From assembly GCF_033807575.1 (NCBI RefSeq), contig NC_084726.1, forward strand, positions 6,820,001 to 6,884,000: DNA of 64,000 nucleotides, read 5' to 3'. Source of the DNA: Cydia pomonella. Its lineage: Eukaryota > Arthropoda > Insecta > Lepidoptera > Tortricidae. The translations under genes and the position numbers were made by a program. The notes below the pieces were generated by a model. The model was not told the DNA's origin and did no database searches. It was given only the letters and a program-made list of their open reading frames with translations. Below, in pieces: positions 33,105 through 43,665 of the stretch. Within the stretch, counting starts at the first letter, position 1, and each line of letters opens with the position of its first letter.

Positions 33105-36100
33105 CTGAACAAAATTTTAATTAGAATATTTGGGAGAATCAACTTTTTAGCGTCACTCGTTGCCATGGTTACGATTAGTTGTCCAGGGGACAAAAGTTCA
33201 TTGAAATACTGTTTTATGGTACTTAAATGTATTAAACTTGCGTTTTTGTGGTCGTTATAACCAATGTCCATAATGGGCCCCCTACTAAGCATGTTAATAG
33301 TACGGCATACAACGTCTCTTCAAACAAACTGTGCCACTGTTGTCCCTTGGACAACGGGACAGGATAACAAAACAAAAAAAGTTGATTCACCCATTTACTG
33401 TTAAAATTACGAATGAAGGACCTTGATTTTATTTATTACGAATGAAGGACCCAACTTTGGTACCAATATTGGTACAAAAGCAGGATGATTGGGTAGTGGG
33501 AGGGGTCGATCGAACTGCCAATTTAGTATCTATCTGAAAAATTAAAACACAGCTTAGAAATTTCTGGCCCTACTTCACAATCTAGGCCAAAATTGAAAGG
33601 GTTAGAGTCGGGGTAAATATTAGAAGCGGGTAAAAATAAGACTACGTTTTTTACACTCAAAAACTTATTCAATTTCATACCTATTCCGTTTAAAATGAAG
33701 TCTACATTATATTTACCCCACTGACCCTATCATTTTATCAGTCTATGTACATTTGTGTTGCGCTTACAGAATGCAACGGAATAAGAGCGGAATTTAATAC
33801 TAATAAATTTATCCGCATTCATAGAGAAGTCATAAAACTCATGAAGTTCATATCAGCATCCGGTAAGATATAAAAATAAAATAATGACGATATTGTTTCA
33901 CAAATCGGCCAGTTACGTATACATTTAAAATAGAGATATATTAGCCGGATATCGATATTGCATATACGATGTATTCGGCAATACTTCAGAAGTTCAAAAT
34001 GTTGGGTAACTCCGAAATACACCCATGATTCCATCATATTAGTCCATTTTCCGAATTACCCAGATACACGTTACATTGGTATATAAATACAAATACAACA
34101 TGCAAAATAAAACATATCCAAGATCCAAGGCACCAAATAATAGTACCTACTCAATTTTACGCCCTGACCGGTATTTGAATGCAGAACCGTCAGCTTTGCA
34201 AGGCAACCTTGTGCCCATGTGCGACAAGTTGTGCCAAAAGATAAAGATAAGGAACGAAGTAAGATAAGATAAGCTACCTAGATGAATTTGGGGAGTCCTC
34301 GGCGCTCATCATTTCTTTCTCTTCTGCCGCCGACACATCTGGTATGTTTGCGACCTAAAATACAATCATAACAATTTTTAGAAATTATATTTTGATGTTA
34401 ATTAAAACAATAAATAGATACATTGTACAGTGGGTACCTATACAGTAATCTACGTTAATCAGAAGTAAATGAAAACTTTTCGTAATATTTTCTCGTCCAA
34501 AATACAGTAGCGTCAAAGAGGAAATTAAACTACACTGTTTCACGTGTGAATAACTGAGGGTCTTTGCATTCCTCGCGGTGGTGGAACATTGTAAGTTCCA
34601 GTTCCGAAGGACCTCAGATTAAAGAGCACTTACCAAGAGTGATTCCAACAACATAGTTTCAGTTTTGAAGAAATATAAAGAACACATACCTAGTCCTTCA
34701 GGAACTCGAAGCGTGATTCACCTAAGATACACTGCTTGACGTGTGAAGGGCTGAGGGGTCTTGGCGTTCCTCGCGGTCGTCACTTGTAAGGCTTTGCTGA
34801 GGACTGACCCTACAAATAATGGTCCGATTATGAAGGACCAAAGATTAAGGAGTACGTACGACATACCAAGTCCTTAAGGAAGTCGAAGCGAGATTCAAGC
34901 AAGATACACTGCTTGACGTGTGAAGGGCTGAGGGTCTTAGAGTTCCCTGCAGTCACCCCTTGGAGGGCTTCGATAAAGAGTGATCCTAGAATGACCTGGT
35001 TTAGAAGAAAAGAACTACCTAAGTAAACACTAAAGAAGAATTACCAAGTCCTTGAGAAAGTCGAACCGAGATTCAGCTAAGATGCACTGCTTGCCGTGTG
35101 AAGGGCTGAGGGCCTTGGCATTCTTCGCGGCCACCACTTGAAGGACTTCTATACGGAGAGTGATCCTAGAATGTTCTGGTTTAGAAGAAAAGAACCACCT
35201 AAGGAAACACTAAAGAATAATTACCAAGTCTTTAAGAAAGTCGAAGCGAGATTCAGCCAAGATACACTGCTTGACGTGTGAAGGGCTGAGGGTCTTGGCG
35301 TTTTTCGCTGACGTCACTGGTAGGGCTATGCTGAGGACTGACCCTACAAATAATGGTCCGATTTTGAAGGACCAAAGATTAAGGAATACGACGTACCAAG
35401 TCCTTGAGGAAGTCGAAGCGAGATTCGGCCAAGATACACTGCTTGACGTGTGAAGGGCTGAGGGTCTTGGCGTTCCTCGCGGTCGTCACTTGTAGGGCTT
35501 TGCTGAGGAGAGACTCCACGAACAGCTCCAGTGTCCGAGGTGTTGAGAGGAATCTGAGTTAAGGATCTTAGAGTATATTCCCTCCCATGATACTGGTTGT
35601 CGATGTCACTGTGCGAATATGATAGCAATAGGAACAGGTGGGTCAATGTAAAATCTATATGGAAAGCGTCTCTGCTTGACGCGATGATGTTTTATTGTGT
35701 GATCAAATGCCGCAATGGCGGACGTAACGTGCTGTTCCTGAACACATCATATAGAGAGCTTATAATATGTCTAGATAAAGCAGTGTATGCGTGTTTTTTT
35801 TATGGTAGAGGAGGCAAACGAGCAGACGGATCACCTGATGGTAAGCGATTACCGCCGTCCATGGACACCTGCAACACCAGAGGGGTTGTAAGTGCGTTGC
35901 CGGCATATAAGATGCGAGTACGCTCTTTTCTTGAAGGTTTGAAGGTCGTATCGGTGCGTGTGTACATAACTAACCATTAAAACATTTGTCTGAACCCATA
36001 CTCGTATTTGAATGCCTTTCATTATGTAGCAGTCACATAAACTACTATTAGCAATGGAAATCTACAAGGTATCTCCATTAAGTCAGATACGCGTTTTCAT

Positions 36101-39100
36101 CATAGTTTTGCCACCATACACCGGTTAAGGCAATCGTGGACATGAATATTCATGTACGATTGATAGACATTGTAATTTGACATAATGATTCGGAAACTGT
36201 GTGGTGCGCGGTCGGAAGAATTATGAATTTAGGATGTTCGTGTTTATGTTAATAACTTTTAATGTAGTTATTAGGAATATTAGCATATTCAATGAGGATA
36301 GCCATAGTTGAGTAATGATACGTTATTTTAAACATAGCGGGTCAGTATTGTAACATTTTAACTTTTTTTACATTAGGTAGTCTCTTTTGTGTCCCACTGC
36401 TGGGCAAAGGCCTCCCCTTTCTACCGCCACTCATCACTCAATCGAATTTAAACTGTCGTGAGACATACTAACATTAAATAATTCTACGGATTACACTCAC
36501 GTATTTTTAGTCACTTGCGCGACGTGTTTCGGAGAGCTTAGGTCTCCTTTCTCAAGCACGACGGCTGTGAATCGCGTACTGGGCTCCTACCGGGAAAATC
36601 GAAGTTCGTCAATTGCGGGCATTTTTCTCTGTCACTCTAATTACGTCTTAGTAAGAGTAAAAGAGAAAGGTCCCCGCAATTTGCGAATTTCGGTTTTCGC
36701 GGTAGGCCCCCTGCTCCGCGCCGCGTCGCGGTCGTGAGCACTGAGGGCCTACTACTGCGAACCACGTTCGACGTGTTGACTCTCTATTGCACTTGTAAAT
36801 TCGTAGCTAAGTGTGACAGGGAGGCAACACGTCGAACGAGGTTCGTGGTAGGCCCTCTGCTCGCACTGTTAGTGCTTCAGAAAGGAGACCTAAGCTCTCC
36901 AAAACATGGCGCGCGAGTGACTAAAAATACGTGAGTGTAATCCGTAGAATTACTCATCACTTAGAACAGTCAAGTGTAAAAATATTGGTGTACACATCTT
37001 ACTCAAAAATATGTCCCATAGCATCTTATTCCAGTGTAATAAGAGCGTAGTACCATATTTATGAGACGATTTATTCGATACTTATTTTTGCACTTGACTG
37101 AACAAAGTGATTTGGGGCTTCCCATCGGTAAGTTTTCTATCGATTCAATATCGCCTCGGTAGGAGTTGAGAGTTTAACGCATTCACTGCCAGGGGGCGTG
37201 GCCTAGGAACAAACTTGTATGACGGTGAACGCATATATGCGTTGCTGGCAGTGAATGCGTTAAAACAAAGTTAAACCACGTAAAGTATAGTACATTGTTA
37301 GCCAAGGGATGAAAAGCACTTATTACTGTCGAGGTAGTTTGGCGCTCAAACGCAATGAGAGCGCCAATATTCCGACACTGAAATAGTGCCTTTCACCAGA
37401 GTTAAACACTCTACTTTTCATTTCGAATACGAGGAAAATAAAATACACGTGTGTTTTTTAGGGTTCCGTAGCCAAATGGCAAAAAACGGAACCCTTATGG
37501 ATTCGTCATATCCGTCTGCCCGTTTATGTCACAGCCACTTTTTTCCGAAACTATACTGTTTAAACTTGGTAAGTAGATGTATTCCTATGTACCTACCGCA
37601 TTAAGATTTTGACACAAAAATAGAAAAAAAAACAATATCTTTTTTTTTCATCAAACCCTTACGTGTGGGGTATCTATGTATAGGTTTTCAAAAATGATAT
37701 TGAGGTTAATAATATTTTTTTTTCTAAACGAATAGTTTGCGTGAGAGACACTTCTAAAGTGATAAAATGGGTCCCCCCAATGTATATCATATATTTTTTT
37801 TGTTTTATCATTCTGTTCTTTTAGAAGTTATAGGGGGGGTATATACATTACCATGCAAACTTCCACCGAAAATTGGTTTGAACGAGATCTAGTAAGTAGT
37901 TTTTTTTTAATACGTCATAAATGGTACGGAACCCTTCATGGGCGAGTCCGACTCGCCCTTGGCCGCTTTTTTTTAATCTCCATTAAATTCGAGGTTTGGC
38001 CAAGGACATTTAAGGAAACTGAATTGCATAGTTTTTTTTTCGTAAAAAGTAATTAATAGCGTTGTTGTTTGTTGTAATATGGATAGTATATTTACACCCA
38101 TAATTGAAAACTATGACATATCAGTGACATTTCGAATATCGATAGTCCGAGATAGTACTGGCGTTTAGTAGCGAATATGTAAATAGGCCCTAATGCATGT
38201 GTACACTCTCGTAGGGGCCTTATCATATAAACATTTATCATTGATTTTCTCCAAAATGGAGTTAATTAACCGGTTTCTGTGAAAAAGTTACCTAATATAA
38301 GCTCAGCAATGCACCCTTAAAAAAAAGAACTTTAAAAAAACAGCGTGATTTATGTATTAATACGACAAAATTTTGACCCGATATAATCATGGTCAAAAGA
38401 GGACCATCCATTTATTACGTGACCTCTACGGTTACCACCAGTTGGAGACTGACATATTCGCTAGCGTCTTTGTAACTTACTTTCTATGCATCTCGCTCGT
38501 ACTCGCATTTTAGTGCGTAGTGAGTTAATATGTATAGTTCGTGTCATCTACGATGACGCGTGGATTTGTCAAATGTAACCTTTAAACATGACATTGCGAG
38601 TCAAGGCATGCGTCTTCTAGAATGATACGATGTATATACACTCCGTTTAGATTTTATTTGAATCTTTTCATAAACCAAGTAAAGTAACATTTCGTTTCAT
38701 TGCTTTCTCAACACGAAACGAATTTCAACTCAGTTTACTATACAACAAGATTCAAATTAAAAATAGGAAAATGTTGTATGTTGTGTTTACGAGGTTAACG
38801 TGAGGACAAAAGACCGAGTGTTATCAATTTTTATAAAAAAATCATAGTAATAATAATTAATTCTGTAACGTTTTTTTTAATATTTTACAGTACATATGGT
38901 GCTACTTTACCGCACTAGTGCGGAAATTAGCATATTACGTTACTGTGTCGAACATTTTAAAGGGCCATATGTACTGTAAAACGTTGTACGATACATGTGC
39001 GAATAGGTAATACGCAACTCCCTTCGGTCGTGTTTTAATTTATCGCCACTCGTTTCGAATTTCCTATTTTTCGCACTTGTATCGTAATGTACTATAAAAT

Positions 39101-42100
39101 TGCACAATTACAATGACTGACGTCACACCAAGAGGGATACAATATGAGTAACCCCTCAAGAATTTAGAAAAATGCAGACAAATCAGTCGGCACTCAAAAT
39201 AATTATTTCATATTTTCTTCGACAATCTAAGAGAAATTGTCGAAGTGATAGTAATATGGTGTTTTGTTTACACGCCTGCTTGGGTCACTGGGTCGAGTGT
39301 ACGCCATTTGTGCTAAGTTATAACCGCGAACCACTTCGTCTATTTGCCTCTCTATCGCTCGGATACGCGAGAGCGATAGAGTCAGAGGGCCTACCGCGAA
39401 CCACGATCGACGTGTTGCCTCTCTGTCGCACTTGTACATTTGTACCTAAGTGTGACAGGGAGGCAACACATCGAACGTGGTTCGCGGTAGGCCCTCTGAT
39501 AATGACATTTCGAAATTCGATGGTCGCCTACATACTTTTGTTGCCAGCGGCCGACTGGCGCTGTACACTAAAAGTAATCCTAGTAAGGTCTTATTTAAAA
39601 AAAACTGCATATTTCAAGCGCTCTATTGTCTGATTGATAAAATAAAAGTCCTCTCGGTAAGTCAATATACGTAAGATAAGACGAAAAGTCGTTATCACTA
39701 TTTGTGAACCTTCTTAATTGATCCGTATTCCACTATCTATGTAGGTTCCACTGTACAGTCAAGTGTAAAAATGAGGGTGCACACAATTTGCTCAAAAATA
39801 TGTCCCATTGCTCTTATGTCGGCGAATTAAGAGCTATATGACATATTTTTGAGAAAGTTGCGTGGACCCATATTTTTACACTTGACTGTACCTGTACAGT
39901 GTATTGTATGTTAGCTCTCTTTAATTTTACTTCAAAAGTAGTACCCTTGCTTTGTCGTGACGATAAATCGTGTTATCGTGGACGACGATAAAATATAAAA
40001 GCACCCGTTAAATATCTTTGCATTGGTTCAACGCCTTTACAGGGACGCAAAACTAAATGAAATACATATAACTAACTATCATGCAGTGTGTAAACATAAA
40101 AATTATCTCCAAACTCAGCTTAAATGTGTTATACTAAAGATAATCATGTATTAAAGTTAAAAATAAACCAAACAAAGAGTTACGAGATGACGTGACGTTG
40201 CGTTATCAGTGAGATGAGAGCGCGAGCGATAACAGAGGGCCTACCGCGAACCACGTTCGACGTGTTGCCTCTCTGTCGCACTTGTAAATTCGTGTGTAAG
40301 TGTGATAGGGACGTCGAACGTGGTTCGCGGTAGGCCCTCTGGTCTATTCGAATTATAAAAATGTTAGCTTGATTTCTAGAAAGGTTCGACCAGTGGCGAG
40401 CGTGGGAAGGCCCCAGACTAGAAGGACCGACGATCAGGTTAAAGTCGTGGACTTTAATCTGATTGTTGGTCCATCCGTTGGTTGAGGGCAGCGAATAACC
40501 GTTCGTTGTGGAGAGACATGGGGGAGGCCGTTGTCCAGCAGTGGACGTGTGTCGGCTGAGATGATGACGTCTCTAGACGGGCAAAAAACCGGCCGTTGAC
40601 GGATTACAGAGGTTTATGCAATTTTTTTAATGATAAAAATGATTTAATTGGTAAATATATGATATATTGATTTATGTATGTATTAATATATTTAATTATT
40701 TAATGAAAGTAAGGTAAGTAATTGTGTAAGTCAGAAAAATAATGTGACATGTGTAAGAAAGGATCGCATGAAAACTTGATTTGTGACGTCAAAGTGAGAA
40801 CTTTGTATGCAGTATTATTATCTACGTGGTTAAGTTCATATTAAGTGTTGATCAAATCAACTTGAGATGTTTAGAGAGTGAATAGGCCTACTGCAGTCAG
40901 CGTGAACTGAGTCAGATTTCAATATTCTTCTACCTCGCGTTGTCCCGGCATTTTGCCACGGCTCATGGGAGCCTGGAGTCTGCTTGACAACTAATCCCAA
41001 GATTTGGCGTAGGCACTAGTTTTTACGAAAGCAACTGCCATCTGACCTTCCAACCCAGAGGGTAAACTAGGCCTTGTTGGGATTAGTCCGGTTTCCTCAC
41101 GATGTTTCCTTCACCGAAAAGCGACTGGTAAATATCAAATGATATTTCGTACATAAGTTCCAAAAAACTAATACGTAATATTTTTGGGAAAAAAATTAAG
41201 TGTAAAAATTTGAGAGAATCAGATTTAATTTAAAGTCAAACATGTTTTAGACTGAAATATGCCAAAATCGGATACAATATCTCTTTTCTGACATTTGTAT
41301 TGTATTGTATTTATTAAACAAAACACAATTTGCTTTTTTATTTTTATTAAAAGTAGTAAAAACAATGGGGACTGAATCTTTAATATGTAAATATATCAAT
41401 ACTAAATAATTTTACAACTATTCATGGATTTAAATGTATACAAGAGTAGGCGGGTCCACATAGAGCGAGCACACGCGCGAGGCAATTTCCTCACGCACAA
41501 ACCGGCCAGTGTAGACGTGCCGCGGCCGAGGCAGATCGCTCGGGCGAGGATAATGGTTTGTGCGTGAGGAAATTGCCTCGTGCGTGTGCTTGCTCTGTGT
41601 GGACCCGGCTATTGATGTATACCTACAATCAGAAAAATAATATCTCCTAAGTTTTTTTAATGTGTTTAAGTTTCTTTCTATTTCAAGTTTTTTTTATAGG
41701 TACAGAAGTTTTTACTGTCTATCAAAAATCAAAACGCATCATTAGCTCAATGAGGTTGTGTTATTTTATCACCTATTCCCATTCACCAAGTCAAAATTCA
41801 GTGTCATCAGCTTAATGACATCATCATAATATTGTATTGTCTGACAGATCCCTAAGTGTCGTAATGGGCCGGCTTGGATCAAAAATTACAATTTCCATAA
41901 TCAGCTTGTGGCTCTGATTATGGAAACATGTGCATCCATGAAACACAATGTTTGCTGTCTTCCTTTGTTTTTCTTATTTTGGTTTATAAAGTGACGTGAG
42001 TGAGTGAGTGAGTGAGATAGATATTATGTGTTTTTTTTATTTATTGCAGTGTATGTCCAGTCTTTCTTCAGTACATAACTCACTAAAATCTAAATTTAAC

Positions 42101-42926
42101 TGAACATTCTCTTCTCGTAAGTCTAAAGTCTTCACCTCAACATTGACAGAATCCTGGCTTAATTAGCAAGCAGTAAACGTCATTAATTAAAAAAAAAATG
42201 CTTAGTTACGATTCTGGATATTGATTATTTTTACTGATCCAATATTACAGTAGGAAGCAAAGGGCTAAGTGTCTTTATTACTGTTATTATGTGCATATCA
42301 ATAAATAAAAACATATAAACACTAGCGATTACAAAATTGAGACACTAAATTAGAATAAAAATTTCATTGCACAAGAATGCAATAATGTCTTAATAAAAAT
42401 TAAATCTTAGTGGCAAAATTACTGTTATATTGTATAAATTAAGTGCATTACATTGGGGTTTACTTGTTTTGTATCATTATGACTATTACTAATAGCAATA
42501 AAAATATAATATATGTTGACTGTTGTTAATGATCCCCCTGCTGGACTGTTCATTAGAGCTTATAAGTAAACGCAATTAAATTTATTTGCTCACTAATGAT
42601 CCCAAAGCTTAAACAAAAGCTCCAAAACCTTTGTCTATTAATACCAAACAACAAACAGAATAGAATAACAAAATACAAAATGACGAATCTGATTAAGCTC
42701 GTCTATTGAAAAGGATATAAATTATGATTGGCACGGCCTGGGCCACTTTCCCGACCTCCTCGTCCGTCTGCATTATCTTCTTAATTCGCCCCTACAAATA
42801 AACAATATCTCGATAGTACAATCAATCTAAAAACAACACCTATTTCTCATAAGTAACGTCGTTGTACGACGCATAACAACTTACGGCGGGAAACCGGGCG
42901 TTGTATTTTCTCTTTTTCGATGGCAT
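32516..42926 (-). CDS. NC2alpha: NC2-alpha / DRAP1, TBP-associated transcription repressor subunit (five exons)
   Basis: Exons 42926-42885, 42791-42719, 35539-35397, 34354-34278 and 33104-32516 join in phase to 307 aa plus stop. The N-terminus MPSKKRKYNARFPAGRIKKI and MQTDEEVGKVAQAVP, then SRTLELFVESLL, ARNAKTLSPSHVKQCI and SRFDFLKDL, form the H2A-like histone fold of NC2-alpha (DRAP1). It pairs with NC2-beta (Dr1), clamps TBP on promoter DNA and blocks TFIIA and TFIIB entry. The C-terminal 200 residues are Ser/Pro-rich and end in DEDYDT, close to the DRAP1 acidic tail. Intron 2 (42718-35540) appears to be a U12-type AT-AC intron, and exon 3 is partially duplicated in tandem in intron 3. The start lies 722 bp from SNW1, transcribed away from it. 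Confidence 0.93.
33130..33393. mobile_element. MITE in NC2-alpha intron 4
   Basis: GGGAGAATCAACTTTTTAGC at the left and AAAAAAAGTTGATTCACCC at the right. It starts 26 bp from the exon 5 acceptor. Its left end (CTCGTTGCCATGGTTA) recurs near 25553-25590. Confidence 0.7.
34278..34354 (-). CDS. NC2alpha: NC2-alpha exon 4
   Basis: The acceptor TTTTAG precedes 34354 and the donor GTAGCT follows 34278. It encodes VANIPDVSAAEEKEMMSAED, then SPNSS, and the first two bases of an Arg codon. VANIPD corresponds to VASVPD in vertebrate DRAP1. Confidence 0.9.
34528..35343 (-). repeat. Tandem array of partial NC2-alpha exon 3 copies, period about 177 bp
   Basis: Downstream of exon 3 its last two thirds recur with flanking intron. 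Copies: B 35343-35225, C 35165-35045, D 34985-34867, E 34809-34690, and a degenerate F near 34632-34528. Each of B-E begins after a TAG acceptor and ends at a GTA donor or donor-like site. B and D are both 119 nt and fully open (39 codons containing KTLSPSHVKQCI and SRFDFLKDL). C carries 2 extra bases. E carries 1 extra base and ends GACTAG. All lack the LELFVESLL helix. Donor-to-donor spacings are 172, 180, 178 and 177 bp. Confidence 0.9.
35397..35539 (-). CDS. NC2alpha: NC2-alpha exon 3, histone fold helices 2-3
   Basis: It encodes (S)RTLELFVESLLSKALQV, then TTARNAKTLSPSHVKQCI and LAESRFDFLKDL. The donor GTACGT follows 35397. The exon has 2 + 47 codons and ends in phase 0, joining VANIPD in exon 4. 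It is the only copy in the local array that carries the LELFVESLL helix. Confidence 0.93.
35540..35567 (-). promoter_or_regulatory. U12-type branch point and AC 3' splice site
   Basis: Read on the minus strand, TCCTTAAC (U12 branch-point consensus TTCCTTAAC) is followed about 19 nt later by CAACAC, ending in AC at 35541-35540. No AG acceptor gives the conserved SRTLELF junction. Confidence 0.85.
35793..35954 (+). mobile_element. Non-LTR retrotransposon end fragment in the NC2-alpha AT-AC intron
   Basis: AACGAGCAGACGGATCACCT and GGTAAGCGATTACCGCCGTC then CACCAGAGGGGTTG form a segment I recognise from many lepidopteran genomes. Confidence 0.65.
36392..36420 (-). pseudogene. Scrap of retrotransposon reverse transcriptase C-terminus
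   Basis: Minus-strand translation GEAFAQQWDT, the usual end of RTE-like polymerases. Too short for more. Confidence 0.45.
36581..36712. mobile_element. MITE, GGGGGCCTACCGCG family, copy 2 (nested)
   Basis: GGGCTCCTACCGGGAAAATC and GGTTTTCGCGGTAGGCCCCC ends with CAATTTGCGAA inside. Confidence 0.78.
36742..36860. mobile_element. MITE, GAGGGCCTACCGCGAACCAC family, copy 1 (nested)
   Basis: GAGGGCCTACTACTGCGAAC and AGGTTCGTGGTAGGCCCTCT ends. Other copies: 39384-39498 and 40233-40342. Confidence 0.82.
36965..37102. mobile_element. MITE, ACAGTCAAGTGTAAAAAT family, copy 1
   Basis: ACAGTCAAGTGTAAAAATA and TATTTTTGCACTTGACTG arms. Copy 2 is at 39753-39891. Confidence 0.83.
37174..37263. mobile_element. 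TTAA-flanked 82-bp mini-element
   Basis: TTAA (37174-37177 and 37260-37263) flanks ends CGCATTCACTGCC and GGCAGTGAATGCG. TTAA duplication suggests piggyBac-type mobilisation; the terminal sequence does not begin with CCC, so the superfamily is uncertain. Confidence 0.72.
37460..37974 (+). repeat. AGGGTTCCGTACCC-family repeat, copy 4
   Basis: Close to copy 1, including the CATGCAAACTTCCACCGAAA segment and the GAGTCCGACTCGCCCTTGG tail. Confidence 0.8.
38877..39101. mobile_element. Palindromic element with TTTTACAGTACATATGG, inverted relative
   Basis: Same family as 1085-1312, read in the other direction. Confidence 0.7.
39384..39498. mobile_element. MITE, GAGGGCCTACCGCGAACCAC family, copy 2
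   Basis: AGAGGGCCTACCGCGAACCA and TGGTTCGCGGTAGGCCCTCT arms, perfect over 20 bp. Confidence 0.88.
39753..39891. mobile_element. MITE, ACAGTCAAGTGTAAAAAT family, copy 2
   Basis: GTACAGTCAAGTGTAAAAAT and ATTTTTACACTTGACTGTAC, perfect terminal repeats. Confidence 0.88.
40233..40342. mobile_element. MITE, GAGGGCCTACCGCGAACCAC family, copy 3
   Basis: AGAGGGCCTACCGCGAACCA and TGGTTCGCGGTAGGCCCTCT arms. Confidence 0.88.
40385..40560 (+). pseudogene. Degraded retrotransposon reverse-transcriptase C-terminus
   Basis: The plus strand gives GRPQTRRTDDQVKVVD, a frame break, then NNRSLWRDMGEAVVQQWTCVG and stop with intervening damage. The wording is typical of non-LTR polymerase C-termini. Confidence 0.65.
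40932..41168 (-). mobile_element. SINE body, reverse orientation
   Basis: The reverse complement carries GGTAAATATCAAAT-type, CTCTGGGTTGGAAGGTCAGA and AAAACTAGTGCCTACGCC blocks of the SINE at 4303. Confidence 0.7.
41449..41609. mobile_element. MITE, GGCGGGTCCACACA family, copy 2
   Basis: GGCGGGTCCACATAGAGCGA and TTGCTCTGTGTGGACCCGGC arms. The interior shares GTGAGGAAATTGCCTCG with copy 1. Confidence 0.85.
42711..42718 (-). promoter_or_regulatory. U12-type AT-AC 5' splice site
   Basis: The sequence immediately after exon 2 reads ATATCCTT, which is the minor-spliceosome donor consensus. It fits the reading frame exactly: the partial T codon joins CT of exon 3 to give Ser in PIIISRTLELF. Confidence 0.85.
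42719..42791 (-). CDS. NC2alpha: NC2-alpha exon 2, histone fold helix 1
   Basis: The acceptor TTTGTAG precedes 42791. It encodes GRIKKIMQTDEEVGKVAQAV followed by PIII and the first base of a Ser codon. No GT donor exists at the homology boundary. Instead the exon is followed by ATATCCTTTT, the U12-type 5' splice site. Confidence 0.9.
42885..42926 (-). CDS. NC2alpha: NC2-alpha exon 1
   Basis: Fourteen codons from ATG (42926-42924) encode MPSKKRKYNARFPA. The donor GTAAGT begins at 42884, phase 0. The wording matches the start of DRAP1 proteins almost exactly. Confidence 0.95.
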
Positions 42927-43648
42927 TGTGGTAATCCGTTCACTTTAGCACTAGTTAATTATAAGAAAAAGCTCACTTCACCATTGGAGTTTGATGCATC
43001 TCGCGCATTTTTGAGGTTATAAAAGGGAGACGTTTCGCAGAGTTCATTTATATACGAAAATGACAGCTTTGCCATATTTTGTTCTTAATTATATTTTTTG
43101 TTGTAGCTACATTATTTTTAAATTTGTGTGGAATTAGTCTGATTTAAATTTATGATTTTGAAAGCTTTAAATTTAAGAAGACAGTAAAATTTCTATTTAA
43201 TTTTATTTATACATATTGAGTTGGCGCAAGTGATACGTTGGTCATTGTGTGATAAAATCAATGAAAAAAATGTAATGGGTGCGTTCCTAAGCAAGTTACA
43301 ACTTTACGAGTGTAATTTCCTTATACGTTCCGAAACGGCCTATGGCACATTAATTATTATATTATTTTAATCATGACTATATAATTAAGTTAACGATTAG
43401 AAAAAAAACAAAAGAAAAAAAAATAAGGATTATTTTTCTACAAAATCATGACATGTTGACAACTAAGTAATTGATCTGTAAAATTACAAGGGATAAAAGA
43501 TATACTTAAATATAAATTTCGCAGATAAATGGAAGATACATGTGAGAAGATAAACTTAAGACTACGTATTTACTGGTTTTGGAGTAACCCTTTAAAAATG
43601 ACAATAATTTAGTACTCTGTGCTATTAAAAAAAAAAATTAAATGAAAA
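42927..43648. promoter_or_regulatory. Shared divergent promoter region of NC2-alpha and SNW1
   Basis: The two start codons are 722 bp apart and point away from each other, so this interval must contain both transcription starts and 5' UTRs. It is AT-rich. I see no clear TATA box and no transposon. Bidirectional regulation is inferred from spacing only. Confidence 0.6.
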
Positions 43649-43665
43649 ATGGCGTCGTTGACGAG
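43649..43665 (+). CDS. Bx42: SNW1 exon 1 (start)
   Basis: ATG GCG TCG TTG ACG AG then donor GTGTGT. It gives MASLT plus a split Ser, continuing SLLPAPTQQ in exon 2, matching the MALTSFLPAPTQ start of SNW1. Confidence 0.88.

Larger units (their letters stand above)
36480..36951. mobile_element. Fold-back element holding two other MITEs
   Basis: AATTCTACGGATTACACTCA and TGAGTGTAATCCGTAGAATT arms of about 90 bp, continuing through AAGGAGACCTAAG. The interior contains MITEs at 36581-36712 and 36742-36860. Confidence 0.85.

Noticed and set aside
32516..33292. A continuous 258-codon minus-strand frame taken as a stand-alone gene
   Set aside because: The first 62 codons are intron and MITE sequence. 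Phase and homology show the exon starts at 33104 as the last exon of NC2-alpha.
42680..42760. NC2-alpha exon 2 ending at GCC|GTGCCA (a GT donor) or running on to an in-frame stop
   Set aside because: A GT donor there would delete the conserved VPIII residues, and read-through truncates the histone fold. The AT-AC reading restores the family sequence exactly.
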